Of a DNA stretch of 64,000 nt, positions 19,101-27,163 are shown one piece after another. How positions within the stretch are numbered: the first letter of the stretch is position 1; the number at the start of each line of letters is the position of its first letter. Made by a program: the position numbers and the translations under genes. Source of the stretch: Paracoccaceae bacterium (GTDB taxonomy: Bacteria; Pseudomonadota; Alphaproteobacteria; Rhodobacterales; Rhodobacteraceae). The notes beneath the pieces were generated by a model. That model saw nothing but the letters and a program-made list of their open reading frames with translations. It was not told where the DNA came from and ran no database searches. The DNA is taken from positions 62,001-126,000 of the forward strand of contig PAPN01000001.1 of the NCBI GenBank assembly GCA_002708925.1, written 5' to 3'.

Positions 19101-19781
19101 TGGAAATCCGAGGTCCTGCCCTTTTGTCAGCAGGCCATCGAGGGGCGCTATCCCTTTAACCGGCAGGCCCGCGCGGATGTCGCATTGCAGGATTTCGGAC
19201 GGCTTTTCGGGCCTTCTGGCCTGTTGCACAGCTTCTTTGAACAAAACCTTGCGCAGTTTGTCGATACCACCACCGATCCCTGGCAGGTGCGCCGGGTGAA
19301 TGGTGTGGATATCGGCATTTCTCAGGCCGTGGTGCGTCAGTTCCAAAACGCCGATGAAATCCGCAATGCGTTCTTTCTGGCCCCCGGTCTGCCCTCGGTC
19401 ACGTTTAACGTCACCCCGGCGGCGCTGGACCCCACGGTGGCCCAAGTCACGCTGGATGTGGATGGTCAGCAGGTCATCTATGCCCACGGTCCGCCTCAGG
19501 TCAGCGCCCTGCGATGGCCCGGCACTGGCGGCGCGCGCACGCGGATCGCGTTTTCCCCGCCCGCGCCCGGACGGCAGAATGACATCACGCATGACGGGCC
19601 CTGGTCGCTCTTTCGGATGCTCGATAGTGCCGAATTGCGCCGCACCAACGTGACCGATCGCAACCGCGTGGTGTTCAATGTCGGCGGGCGGATCGCCATC
19701 TTCGAGCTCCGGGCCGGGACCGCGCTGAATCCCTTCACGCTGGGGGCGCTTGCGGGATTTAGCTGCCCGACCTCGATGTAA
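16200..19781 (+). CDS. tssM: T6SS inner-membrane protein TssM (IcmF)
   Basis: 1193 residues from the ATG four bases after tssL. Two N-terminal transmembrane segments (FFTPVGVLILSSLLLTLAL; VLATLSLAAATIIAVLTILL) flank a short loop; a cytoplasmic GTPase-like domain has Walker A GPPGAGKTT near residue 136 and DTAGRY. A third membrane span (IVAGVALVGLALGLLG) lies near 455, followed by a long periplasmic region ending in the TssJ-contacting beta domain. The in-frame ATG 33 bases upstream lies inside tssL and is less likely. Walker A is intact, so nucleotide binding is possible. Confidence 0.96.
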   Translation: MIRNAFRAVFFTPVGVLILSSLLLTLALWYLGPLVAIGPVRPFDGFADRVLATLSLAAATIIAVLTILLTRRATDSRLTEEITQTEETAPQDEAVKAELAELGSRMRAALKTLRGARLSRFGSRHLYQLPWYIIIGPPGAGKTTAIVNSGLKFPLAETMGTQAVGGIGGTRNCDWWFTNDAVLIDTAGRYTTQDSDASADAKAWTGFLTMLKKYRKRQPINGALVAISLSDLSNLDAAARAEHARAIRVRLQELREKLGVRFPVYVLFTKADLIAGFQEFFDTLSSKEAQQVWGLTLPLETTKKGAPPLAQAVTREYDALLAQLSEHSLERIQSETDFQRRSLIAGFPAQMAALRDVTERFLDEVFQESRYADNQLLRGVYFTSGTQEGMPIDRLMAGMAQTFGIGRQAIGAGRGQGRSFFLTQLMGDVIFHEAGLVSADDAVERRYRWTARGAIVAGVALVGLALGLLGNSFVGNRALIAEAGTQISAFRTAAAALPPSPIEDQDIAAIVPALNILRDLPGNPAALDPEPPRALTYGLYQGDVLGTETGQNYRAALNTILLPRLLVRLETQIQSNLNNGDFLFEALKTYLMLGLQVPMDGEHVRQWMTEDWENLLPTQPQLRADLLGHLTGMLNQPMQEIGLNGPMIEQARGILAETPLSERVYLSIVTAPQAQALRPFRITDVGGPAAARVLVRPSGRPLSAGVEGVYTHAGFYDYVLPEILIAAERVQSDAQILGPAAGDGSAVSLALLSRDVLALYENDYVTRYDDLLADIDILPMASLAQATDVINILSGPVSPLRNILEEVSKQTRLAQPPAADVATNATADRAQKLAIDQVVSNFGTDVEILFGTFQESLAQIPGQDPVQPGQFVEARFQSLHRLTDRSSGQSELDRAILLMTDVYDELNRLSLGQNLSSAVVGGANNASARLQAEIGRMPAPLERWATQVVAASAGAAVGGVRNELNAKWKSEVLPFCQQAIEGRYPFNRQARADVALQDFGRLFGPSGLLHSFFEQNLAQFVDTTTDPWQVRRVNGVDIGISQAVVRQFQNADEIRNAFFLAPGLPSVTFNVTPAALDPTVAQVTLDVDGQQVIYAHGPPQVSALRWPGTGGARTRIAFSPPAPGRQNDITHDGPWSLFRMLDSAELRRTNVTDRNRVVFNVGGRIAIFELRAGTALNPFTLGALAGFSCPTSM

Positions 19782-19792
19782 GGGCCTCAGGG

Positions 19793-20404
19793 ATGCGCGA
19801 CATGATCACCTATGGGTATTACGGAAAACTGCCTTTTGCGGGGGATTTCCTGCGGCGCGGGCTAAGCCCTGGCTTTACCTCTGCCTGGGATCGCTGGCTC
19901 CAGGGCGTGATGATCGCCGCCCCCGCACAAATGGGGCCCGAGCAATGGGCCACAGCCTATTTCAGCGCCCCGATCTGGCGGTTTTCCGTTGCGCCACAGC
20001 TTCTGGGACCGCGGGGCGCGGTGGGGATCGTGATGCCCAGCCTCGACAAGGTCGGGCGGCAGTTTCCCTTTTGCATTGCTGCCGAAACCGATCTGTCCCC
20101 CATGGCCGCCAATCTGGCGCTGCAACCCGTGGCGGACCGGCTGGAAGCGCTGGCCCTAGAGATGCTCGAAGAGGGCGCCACGCTGGCCCGTCTGGATGCC
20201 GGGCTGACCGCGTTGCCGCCCCCGGCCATGGTGGACACGGCATACGGCCCGCAGGGCGGGTCGCTTTGGGTGGCGGCCGGAACCGATAAATCCCGTGTGC
20301 TATCCCTGCCCGGCCTGCCTTCGGACGGGGCCGAGGCCGCCGCGCTTTTCGACCTGGATGCGCTCTTTTGGGCAGGGCCGCCACAATCGCAGGGCGCACA
20401 ATGA
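19793..20404 (+). CDS. tagF: T6SS regulator TagF
   Basis: 203 residues with the TagF/ImpM signature near the N-terminus (YYGKLPFAGDFLRRGLSPGF, WDRWLQ) and GAVGIVMPSLDKVGRQFPF. TagF represses T6SS after translation by sequestering the FHA protein in systems studied so far. The start could also be the ATG three codons on (MITYGYYGK). Its last bases overlap the phosphatase gene by an ATGA, indicating coupling. Confidence 0.92.
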   Translation: MRDMITYGYYGKLPFAGDFLRRGLSPGFTSAWDRWLQGVMIAAPAQMGPEQWATAYFSAPIWRFSVAPQLLGPRGAVGIVMPSLDKVGRQFPFCIAAETDLSPMAANLALQPVADRLEALALEMLEEGATLARLDAGLTALPPPAMVDTAYGPQGGSLWVAAGTDKSRVLSLPGLPSDGAEAAALFDLDALFWAGPPQSQGAQ

Positions 20405-21126
20405 CCCGGACAATCCCCAAGCCCCCCCGTTTCAGCGCCCGGACTCATGTCGGGCTTGTCCGCAAAGTGAATGAGGATTCCATCGTCGCACGGCCCGATC
20501 TGGGGGTCTGGGCGGTGGCGGACGGGATGGGCGGGCATATGGGCGGCGACTTTGCCAGCCAGACCGTGATTGATGCGCTACTGGCCCTGCCTTCGGGTCT
20601 TGGTGCCGGCGATCTGGTCACGCACACACGGGCGGCGCTGCACGCGGCCCATACGGCCATCCGGGCTGAATCCCATCGTCACGACAACGCAATTATCGGC
20701 GCCACCGTCGTGCTGCTGGCCCTTGCTCAGGGCCATTTCCTGTGTCTTTGGGCCGGGGATAGCCGGCTGTACCAGTGGCACGACCAGCGGCTTATGATGA
20801 TCAGTTCCGATCATTCGGTGGTAGGCGAGATGGTCTGCGCAGGGCAACTGACCTGGGACGAGGCCGAGCGCCACCAATACGCTAACCAGATCACCCGCGC
20901 CGTCGGCGTGAATGAGACACTCGCCCTTGATAAACGCCGGGGCGCGGTCACGCCGGGGGATCGTTTTTTGCTGTGCTCGGATGGGCTGACCAAATACGCC
21001 GATCACGCCACGCTGGCCCGGATGATGGCCGAATGCCCGATCGAAGCCCTTGCGGATGATCTGTTGCGCGTCGCTCTTGAGGGCGGGGCTGCGGATAATG
21101 TTTCGATCATCGCCATAGAAACCTGA
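20401..21126 (+). CDS. pppA: PppA-type protein serine/threonine phosphatase (PP2C)
   Basis: 241 residues from the ATG overlapping the tagF stop. PP2C motifs are all present: HVGLVRKVNEDS, VADGMGGHMGGDFAS, CLWAGDSRLYQW, SSDHSVVGEMV, RAVGVNE, FLLCSDGLTKY and DNVSIIAIE, carrying the metal-binding aspartates. In T6SS loci this enzyme dephosphorylates the FHA protein and turns secretion off. Its partner kinase PpkA is not in the window. An in-frame ATG 33 bases upstream lies within tagF and is less likely. Confidence 0.93.
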   Translation: MTRTIPKPPRFSARTHVGLVRKVNEDSIVARPDLGVWAVADGMGGHMGGDFASQTVIDALLALPSGLGAGDLVTHTRAALHAAHTAIRAESHRHDNAIIGATVVLLALAQGHFLCLWAGDSRLYQWHDQRLMMISSDHSVVGEMVCAGQLTWDEAERHQYANQITRAVGVNETLALDKRRGAVTPGDRFLLCSDGLTKYADHATLARMMAECPIEALADDLLRVALEGGAADNVSIIAIET

Positions 21127-21137
21127 GGGAAAACACC

Positions 21138-22163
21138 ATGGTTTGTTTCTGTCAGACACCCTCGCAGCAAATTCCGCGGATTTTTCCGCCCGGCTTCAGC
21201 ATCGCGCTGCCAAAAGTGCCGATTCAGCTGATGATCGCGCCCGCGCTGTTTCCGATGGGGCGGCTTGATATTAAAATGAATGCAGCTCTTGAGGGGCTGA
21301 CACTCCCGCCGATGGGTTTTGCCGGTGGGAGCATTGGCGGGCTTCTGAGCATCGCACCCACCCTGTCCATGGTCATGGGCACCTTCGCGCTGGACGGCCT
21401 GCCGACGCTTCAGGCCAGCCTGGATCAGGCCGCCGCGACCATGACGCAGAACCTGTGGCCCATGGCCGGGTGGCTGGCTTCGCTGAAAATGGCGCCGCTT
21501 CTGAACTTTGCCCTGGCGGCGCGGCTGGTGCTGGATCTGCGGGCGCTGGGGATCGACCCCGTGACCCTGACCATGCCCGCCACGGCCCCGCCTGCCGCCA
21601 GCTTTTCCTTTGCTCTGACCACGCCAAAGCTGCAAATGGCACGGCTGATGATGGGCCTGCCCTCACTGGTCAGCATGACCGAGAGCCTGGAACTGCCCCC
21701 CCTGGGCGATCCCGGCGCGCCCGCGGCAATGAGCGGGCTGATGACGACGCTTGCCTCGATCCGGCCGCCCTCGGTGGGGATCAGCATTCCGATGCTGCAA
21801 AAGCTGGCGTTGACCCTGTCCTCGCTGGCGGTGATCAACCAGGCGTTCGGCGCTTCGGCCTTTACCCCCGGCGGGCTGGCGTCAATCAGCGCAATGCTGC
21901 ATGGGCTTTCGGGGCTGCCGATCCCCTTTCCCACCGCACCCGCGCTGGCGCTGATGCCGAAACTGGATGCCTTGCCCGATCTGCCCTCGGTCATGGCCGG
22001 AGCCGATCTGTTCACGCCCGGCATGTTCGCCCCGATGATGAGCTTTTCGATGCCGAAACTGGCCTTTATGCCCGTAGCAAGCCTGATGGTCGCGATTGGG
22101 GCCTCGATGCAGCTGGCGCTGGATATGCCGGCGTTCGATCTGTGCGCGGCCTGCCCATGTTAG
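21138..22163 (+). CDS. Methionine-rich T6SS-linked protein with terminal cysteine clusters, unknown function
   Basis: 341 residues behind a GAGGGA ribosome site, 11 bases after pppA, so it is the last operon gene. I counted 29 methionines. The sequence is built of hydrophobic stretches broken by Pro and Gly (PPMGFAGGSIGG, LPTLQASLDQAAATM, SLELPPLGDPG, LMPKLDALPDLPSVM, MSFSMPKLAFMPVASLM). Cysteine appears only at the ends: VCFC at residues 2-5 and CAACPC at the C-terminus. No signal peptide is evident. I do not recognise the family. Location suggests a T6SS cargo or spike-associated protein; a membrane-inserting effector or metal-binding structural part are both possible. Confidence 0.8.
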   Translation: MVCFCQTPSQQIPRIFPPGFSIALPKVPIQLMIAPALFPMGRLDIKMNAALEGLTLPPMGFAGGSIGGLLSIAPTLSMVMGTFALDGLPTLQASLDQAAATMTQNLWPMAGWLASLKMAPLLNFALAARLVLDLRALGIDPVTLTMPATAPPAASFSFALTTPKLQMARLMMGLPSLVSMTESLELPPLGDPGAPAAMSGLMTTLASIRPPSVGISIPMLQKLALTLSSLAVINQAFGASAFTPGGLASISAMLHGLSGLPIPFPTAPALALMPKLDALPDLPSVMAGADLFTPGMFAPMMSFSMPKLAFMPVASLMVAIGASMQLALDMPAFDLCAACPC

Positions 22164-22175
22164 CCGCTGCGCGGG

Positions 22176-22201
22176 AAAAGGGCCCGCAGATGCCCCCTTT
22201 T
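22176..22201 (+). terminator. Candidate Rho-independent terminator of the T6SS operon
   Basis: Twelve bases after the last T6SS stop codon, arms AAAAGGG and CCCTTTT frame a GC-rich loop, with inner GGGC/GCCC pairing possible. The T-run is part of the stem, as in bidirectional-looking terminators. The position at the end of a 22-kb unidirectional operon supports the call. Confidence 0.5.
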
Positions 22202-22450
22202 GGCTGTCTTTTCGCGCTTTGGCGAAAACCTCTCTGTTCAGCTTGGCCAAATCGCCCTATAGCTGTAAAAACCGGCAATGGCATGAAAACAGAAGGTCGC
22301 CACGCGGTTTCATATGGCAATCGTTTCTTGCAATCGGAAGATACAGGTATGGATTGCTCTATGCTCGACCATTCTGGCACCGGAAATTCAGAGCCCGGCT
22401 GACACAAGCTCAGCCCAGCCAACATCTCACCAAGGATCTGAGACAAAGAC

Positions 22451-24034
22451 GTGGCAGGCCACTTGAAGATTACCCTCATCGACGAAGTGTCGGTCAGCGT
22501 CGATGGGTCGGCGGTGCCGCTGGTATCCTCCCGAAAAACGCTGGCGCTGTTGGCTTATCTTCTGGTGTCAGGGCGCGAACAGCGCCGCGAATCCCTATGC
22601 GAGCTGTTCTTTTCCGGCACCAGTGACCCCCGCGCATCGCTGCGCTGGTCCCTGACCAAATTACGCAAGGTGCTGAACGCCGAAACCCAGGTTCTGCTGA
22701 CCACGCCCAGCAGCGTTCGCATCGATATGGCGCAGGTCGATCTTGATGTCAGCTTTGTCCGGAATGTTCACGACAATCCGGCCGCACGGCTGGACGATCT
22801 GAAGGAAGCGGCAACACTTCTTTCGATCACCCCCTTCGTAGGTATCGAGATCTCTCGGGCTCAGGATTACACATTCTGGCTGATGGGCGAATGCGAGCAA
22901 TTAAAAAGCCTGCGCGGCGGCATTTTCCGCCGGCTGGCCCAAACCCCCGGCCTTTCCAACCAAGAGGCGGTCAAATGGCTGCGCACATGGGCGCGGCTTG
23001 AACCCTATTCACATGACGCCCCGCGGCTTTTGTCGGGCAAACTGTCCGAGCTGGGCCTGATGGAAGAGGCCCGGCAAGTCGCAGATAGCTACCTGGATCT
23101 GATGGGCGATCAGGCGCAGCCCCTGGACCTGGCCGACCCAGGCAGGGCCGCTGCGGTGCCCGCCCCCGCCGACCCGGCCGCGCCCGACCGCCAGACCATC
23201 GGCTTTTGCAAGGCCGCCGACGGGGTCAGCATCGCCTATGCCAGCGTCGGCGATGGCCCGCCAATCGTGAAGGCCGCGAACTGGCTGAACCATCTGGAAC
23301 TTGACTGGGAAAGCCCGATTTGGGGCGACACGTTCCGTGAGCTGGCCACCGAAAACACGCTGATCCGGTATGACGAGCGCGGCAATGGCCTGTCGGACTG
23401 GGACGTGCCCGAGATCAGCTTTCGCGCTTTCGTGGAAGACCTTGAAACGGTGGTGGATCATCTGGGGCTTGAACGCTTTCCCCTGCTTGGCCTGTCGCAG
23501 GGCTGTGCGGTATCCATCGAATATGCAGTGAAATACCCCGAGAAAGTGACGGCGCTTATCCTGATCGGCGGCTATGCCTCGGGCTGGCGGATCGGGCTGC
23601 CCAAACACGAGCAGGAACAACGCGAAGCCGTGCTGACCCTGACGCGCCACGGCTGGGGAACGGCCAATCCCGCTTACCGGCACATCTTTTCACAGACGTT
23701 CATGCCTGACGCCGATCAAGAGCGCCTGGCCTGGTTTGACGAGTTTCAGCGCCAATGCACCTCAGCTGAAAATGCCGTGCGTTTTCAAGAGGCCTTTGGC
23801 CATATCGACGTGCGCCACCTGTTGCCGCGGGTCACAGTGCCCACACTGGTGTTGCATGCCCGCGATGACCTGCGCATTCCGCTGGATTGCGGGCGCGAGC
23901 TGGCGGCCGAGATTCCCAATGCCAAACTGGTAACGCTGGAAAGCAAAAGCCACATCATTCTGGGTGACGAACCGGCCTGGCAAAACTGCATGGACGAAAT
24001 CCGCCGCTTTCTGGCCAAGCACGGCGCCGGCTAG
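22451..24034 (+). CDS. SARP-like winged-helix regulator fused to an alpha/beta hydrolase
   Basis: 527 residues, GTG start; the conserved N-terminus begins at once (LKITLIDEVSVSVDGSAVPL), so a later start is unlikely. Residues ~1-90 are an OmpR/SARP-type winged helix (SSRKTLALLAYLLVS, ASLRWSLTKLRKVL), then a short BTAD-like helical region, a Pro/Ala linker (~225-245) and an alpha/beta hydrolase. The triad is complete: nucleophile elbow GLSQG with Ser349, acid in RDDLRIP (Asp472/473), His501 in SKSH. It may sense a small ester or lactone and control transcription; which genes is unknown, but the T6SS operon ends 287 bases upstream. Confidence 0.85.
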   Translation: MAGHLKITLIDEVSVSVDGSAVPLVSSRKTLALLAYLLVSGREQRRESLCELFFSGTSDPRASLRWSLTKLRKVLNAETQVLLTTPSSVRIDMAQVDLDVSFVRNVHDNPAARLDDLKEAATLLSITPFVGIEISRAQDYTFWLMGECEQLKSLRGGIFRRLAQTPGLSNQEAVKWLRTWARLEPYSHDAPRLLSGKLSELGLMEEARQVADSYLDLMGDQAQPLDLADPGRAAAVPAPADPAAPDRQTIGFCKAADGVSIAYASVGDGPPIVKAANWLNHLELDWESPIWGDTFRELATENTLIRYDERGNGLSDWDVPEISFRAFVEDLETVVDHLGLERFPLLGLSQGCAVSIEYAVKYPEKVTALILIGGYASGWRIGLPKHEQEQREAVLTLTRHGWGTANPAYRHIFSQTFMPDADQERLAWFDEFQRQCTSAENAVRFQEAFGHIDVRHLLPRVTVPTLVLHARDDLRIPLDCGRELAAEIPNAKLVTLESKSHIILGDEPAWQNCMDEIRRFLAKHGAG

Positions 24035-24065
24035 ACACCCGGCGCCGTATTACGGGTCTGACCGT

Positions 24066-24410
24066 TTATTTGACGACGATCTGACCAGTCATGCGGGGGT
24101 GAATCTCGCAATAGTATGCGTAGGTTCCGGCGCTGCCAAATTCCAGCGCCGACTGTTTGTTCCGGTTCAAACGCCCGGTGTCAAAGGTGCCGTCTTTGGC
24201 GGTGGCCGTGTGGGGCGCGCCATCCATGTTGGTAAAGACCACCGTATCCCCGGCCGAGATGGTCAGGACGGCAGGATCAAAGGCCATGCCCTTGATGGCC
24301 ACGTTGTGAACGACAGCCTCGTCCGCTGCGCCCGCAGCGCTGGCCGCGGCAACAGTTGCAAGCCCGCTCAGGGCAATCTTACCGAATTGGCGTCGGGAAA
24401 TATGGGTCAT
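24066..24410 (-). CDS. Tat-exported small cupredoxin (type 1 copper protein)
   Basis: 114 residues. The start is the ATG behind an AGGAG site; it gives a twin-arginine leader (SRRQFGKIALSGLATVAAA) cleaved after AAGAAD-type sequence. The mature domain is a plastocyanin/pseudoazurin-like cupredoxin: GDTVVFTNMDGAPHT with His67, then YYCEIHPRM with Cys101, His104 and Met107, the four type 1 copper ligands. It is probably a periplasmic electron carrier. It stands alone, convergent with the upstream hydrolase-regulator gene, so its redox partner is not evident here. Confidence 0.9.
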   Translation of the reverse strand: MTHISRRQFGKIALSGLATVAAASAAGAADEAVVHNVAIKGMAFDPAVLTISAGDTVVFTNMDGAPHTATAKDGTFDTGRLNRNKQSALEFGSAGTYAYYCEIHPRMTGQIVVK

Positions 24411-24633
24411 GAGAACTCCTCTCTCTACTGGGTTTTTCGTAAGTACCGCCGGGCCAGGAAAAGGTTCGGGCCGCAGGGGAATATGTGGGGAAATGCCTTG
24501 GGGACCGTATGGCCGATCTTCCCCCGTGATCTGAAACGGCCGGGCCATCCCGTCGTTTTGCGGCCTCATGGGCGCAGGTGTAGTGACGGGAACGGCCAAC
24601 AGATCAAGGGCGGCGCAAGGCCCCCATCGCGCA

Positions 24634-25293
24634 TTATCCGGTGATGAGATTACGCTTGGCCATTGCCTTGCGCATCATGGCGATGACAGTGGCGCCCTTG
24701 GCCTTTTTCTTGGTCTTGTTCTTCACCGCATCGGTTTCGGCAATCAGATCGGCAAGTTTGCGGGCCTCGGCCTCGTTGCCTGCCTCGACCGCGAAGGCCA
24801 GGCCGATGATGTCATCCACTTCGGCCTCAAGCTTCAGATCCTTTTTCAGGGCCTTGTCTTCTTTCTTGATCGCCTTGCGGATATAGGCCTTGTAGGGTTT
24901 GGACTTCAGGAATTCATCGCCCTTGGACAGGTCTTCGAACAGCTGTTCGGTCCGTTTCATCATCTCGTAAAAATGATTCTCAAGCCGCCGGTCTTTCATG
25001 ATCCGCTGGTGCAGCTCTCCGGCATTGAGCGTCTCGTTATTGGCCGCCGCCTCATTTTCGGCCCGCTTCTTGGCATTGGCCCAGGCCACCAGCATCACCT
25101 GGCTGAGTTTCCCAAGAAAAGCCCGCTCGGCCGCGTTGGTTTTTTCGGTAAAGAACGGCACCCCCTGTTCCGGAGTGCCCAGGGTCAGCACCGCCTTATA
25201 TAGATTGATGATCTTCTTGGATTTCAGATAGGCCAGGAATACTTTGTGCAGCTCCGCGTTTTTGCGGATTTTCGTCAGATGGGGCATCGGCAT
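24634..25293 (-). CDS. Lysine-rich hypothetical protein
   Basis: 219 residues, mostly helical by composition, rich in Lys, Glu and Ala (FLAYLKSKKIINLYKAVL, IRKAIKKEDKALKKDLKLE, KNKTKKKAKGATV). No signal peptide, membrane span or recognised motif. A ribosome site (AAGGTG) precedes the ATG. The gene is monocistronic, between the cupredoxin and a photolyase-like gene on the same strand. The basic C-terminus could bind nucleic acid, but nothing in the sequence proves it. Confidence 0.6.
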   Translation of the reverse strand: MPMPHLTKIRKNAELHKVFLAYLKSKKIINLYKAVLTLGTPEQGVPFFTEKTNAAERAFLGKLSQVMLVAWANAKKRAENEAAANNETLNAGELHQRIMKDRRLENHFYEMMKRTEQLFEDLSKGDEFLKSKPYKAYIRKAIKKEDKALKKDLKLEAEVDDIIGLAFAVEAGNEAEARKLADLIAETDAVKNKTKKKAKGATVIAMMRKAMAKRNLITG

Positions 25294-25432
25294 GTGAAAG
25301 CACCTTTCGCGTTGCGGGTTATCATGGCCAGTAAGTCACCCGTTGTTCGAAAAAGGTTCATTCTCAGACAGCAGAAACATTGCCCCAAACGCGCCCGGAG
25401 CCGGGATATTCAGGAACTCTCGGTTGGTCTGT

Positions 25433-26944
25433 TTATTCATCGAATTGCGCCAGAAACTTTTGGGCCACGGCCAAATGTCCGGCTTTAGTTTCCGTGGGCA
25501 TCCGCGCACCAGTGCGGCACATCATGGCCCAGCGAGGGTTACGGGAAAGGGCATCGGAATGTTTGAAAATAAACCGCCAATATAGCCCATCCCAGATATC
25601 CGCCCAAGGCCCTTTGCCCCAATGGCTCATCTTGCGAATATAATTCGAGCCAGAAAAATATGGCTTTGTGGTGATCAGCCCCCCATCCGCGTGCTGGCTC
25701 ATGGCATAGACGTTGGGCACCATCACCCAATCATAGCTGTCAACGAACATCTCCATGAACCAGCGGTAGATATCATCTGGGTCGATTTCACATAAAAACA
25801 TAAAGCCACCGATGACCATCAGCCGCTCGATATGGTGGCAATAGCCGGTTTTAAGGACACGGCGGATTGTATCGTCAAGCGGGTCAATGCCTGTTGTCCC
25901 ATCGTAAAACGCGGTGGGCATGGGGCGATGATGGTTCCAATGATTGGTGGTACGCATGGGGACACCAAGATCTTGGTAAGTGGCCCGCATAAATTCACGC
26001 CACCCGATGATCTGACGTATAAAACCCTCGACCGAATTGAGAGGGATAGCCCTACGCTCTGCGGTCTCTAGGGCAGCATCAAGAACCTGCCGGGGCGTCA
26101 GCAGGCCGATGTTCAGGGTTGGCGTTAACACCCCATGCCAGAGCCAGTTCTCACCCTCTACAATTGCGTCTTCATAGGTGCCAAACTGTTCGAAACGGCG
26201 TTCGAGAAATTGCTTTAGCCAGGCCGCCGCCGCGCTATGCGAGGTCGGGTAGTAAAGCGTTTCAAGCTCCCCAATCGCATGTGGAAAATCACGCAACACA
26301 CTTCTGCGCGCGGCTTCGTCGATATCATCCGATAACGGCCAATCAATCCAGGGCAGGCTTTTTAGCAGGGCTTTGGGTACCTTTTTGCGGTTGTCTTCGT
26401 CAAAGCTCCATTGCCCGCCGATGGGTTGATCGCCCTGCATCAAAACGTCCAAACGGCGGCGCTGGCTTTTGTAATACTCGGCCATGAACCATCGCTGCCG
26501 CCCGCGGGCCCATGCGTGATTGTCGGCCTGGGTGTTTAAAAAGCCTGGCGTTGGAAGGATATTTAGCCGGATACCAGCTTGGCCTGCGGCTTTGCGCAAG
26601 CGCCTTTCGGCAATGAAATCCACCGGGTCCGCCATGGCCACCCGCGTAATCCCCTCAGTGGCGAGACCTTGAAACAAGCGCAAGCAAGCATCGGCACGCC
26701 CGTCATATTGGAAGATCGTCGCTTTGAGACCACGGGCGATTAAATCCTGCTGATATCGCGCCATGCTGGCCCGGTGCAGCCACAGTTTTTGTTTGTGAAA
26801 CTTTGCCGGATATTGTGGATCCCCAAAAAACAGCGGGTCTTCGAAGAGAACCACCCTGGCCGGTGATCCCGCCAATCCGGGGTGCGCGGCAAAGAGTTGA
26901 TTGGGCAACAGAAGTGTCGCTGAGAGCAAGGTTTTATCTTTCAT
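25433..26944 (-). CDS. PhrB-like cryptochrome/photolyase, apparently without the iron-sulphur cysteines
   Basis: 503 residues with the layout of the bacterial PhrB/FeS-BCP family: N-terminal Rossmann domain (LLLPNQLFAAHP, VVLFEDPLFFG, KLWLHRASMARYQ) and C-terminal FAD domain (TGYCHHIERLMVIGGFMFL, WVMVPNVYAMSQHADGGL, TKPYFSGSNYIRKMSHW). In family members that bind a [4Fe-4S] cluster, three cysteines lie between the NYI..MS motif and the LYW motif; here residues 434-456 contain none. The family repairs (6-4) photoproducts or acts as light sensor. Another photolyase lies just upstream on the same strand. Confidence 0.88.
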   Translation of the reverse strand: MKDKTLLSATLLLPNQLFAAHPGLAGSPARVVLFEDPLFFGDPQYPAKFHKQKLWLHRASMARYQQDLIARGLKATIFQYDGRADACLRLFQGLATEGITRVAMADPVDFIAERRLRKAAGQAGIRLNILPTPGFLNTQADNHAWARGRQRWFMAEYYKSQRRRLDVLMQGDQPIGGQWSFDEDNRKKVPKALLKSLPWIDWPLSDDIDEAARRSVLRDFPHAIGELETLYYPTSHSAAAAWLKQFLERRFEQFGTYEDAIVEGENWLWHGVLTPTLNIGLLTPRQVLDAALETAERRAIPLNSVEGFIRQIIGWREFMRATYQDLGVPMRTTNHWNHHRPMPTAFYDGTTGIDPLDDTIRRVLKTGYCHHIERLMVIGGFMFLCEIDPDDIYRWFMEMFVDSYDWVMVPNVYAMSQHADGGLITTKPYFSGSNYIRKMSHWGKGPWADIWDGLYWRFIFKHSDALSRNPRWAMMCRTGARMPTETKAGHLAVAQKFLAQFDE

Positions 26945-27025
26945 CGGGGATCTGTGATCAGGCTGGCGGTTAGGTTCAGATCGCGCAGTTTGGTGGGGAT
27001 ATTTTCCTCAAGCCGAACCCATCAG

Positions 27026-27163
27026 TCATGCCGCGCCCCGGCAACGCTTCGAGCAATATTTCACCTCGTCCCAAACCTTTTCCCACTTCTTGCGCCATAT
27101 GAATGGCCGCTTACAAACAGGACATGTTTTAACGGGCAAGCCTGATTTCTTGCGCATCTTCAT
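27026..27163 (-). CDS. DUF2256 small zinc-finger-like protein
   Basis: 45 residues from the ATG overlapping the stop of the upstream photolyase gene (TAATG on the minus strand). The sequence [20 protein letters not shown] followed by CSKRC is the DUF2256 pattern, with four cysteines that should bind zinc. DUF2256 genes are often found next to photolyase/cryptochrome genes, as here; the role is unknown. The longer reading frame upstream lies inside the photolyase gene and is not conserved in character. Confidence 0.85.
   Translation of the reverse strand: MKMRKKSGLPVKTCPVCKRPFIWRKKWEKVWDEVKYCSKRCRGAA

Noticed and set aside
1-22163. Possibility that the cluster is an extracellular contractile injection system or a phage tail
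   Set aside because: TssJ, TssK, TssL and TssM, plus FHA and ClpV, are specific to T6SS.
24032-24066. Possible terminator between the hydrolase-regulator and cupredoxin genes
   Set aside because: Only a weak, bulged ACCCG/CGGGT pairing without a T-run.
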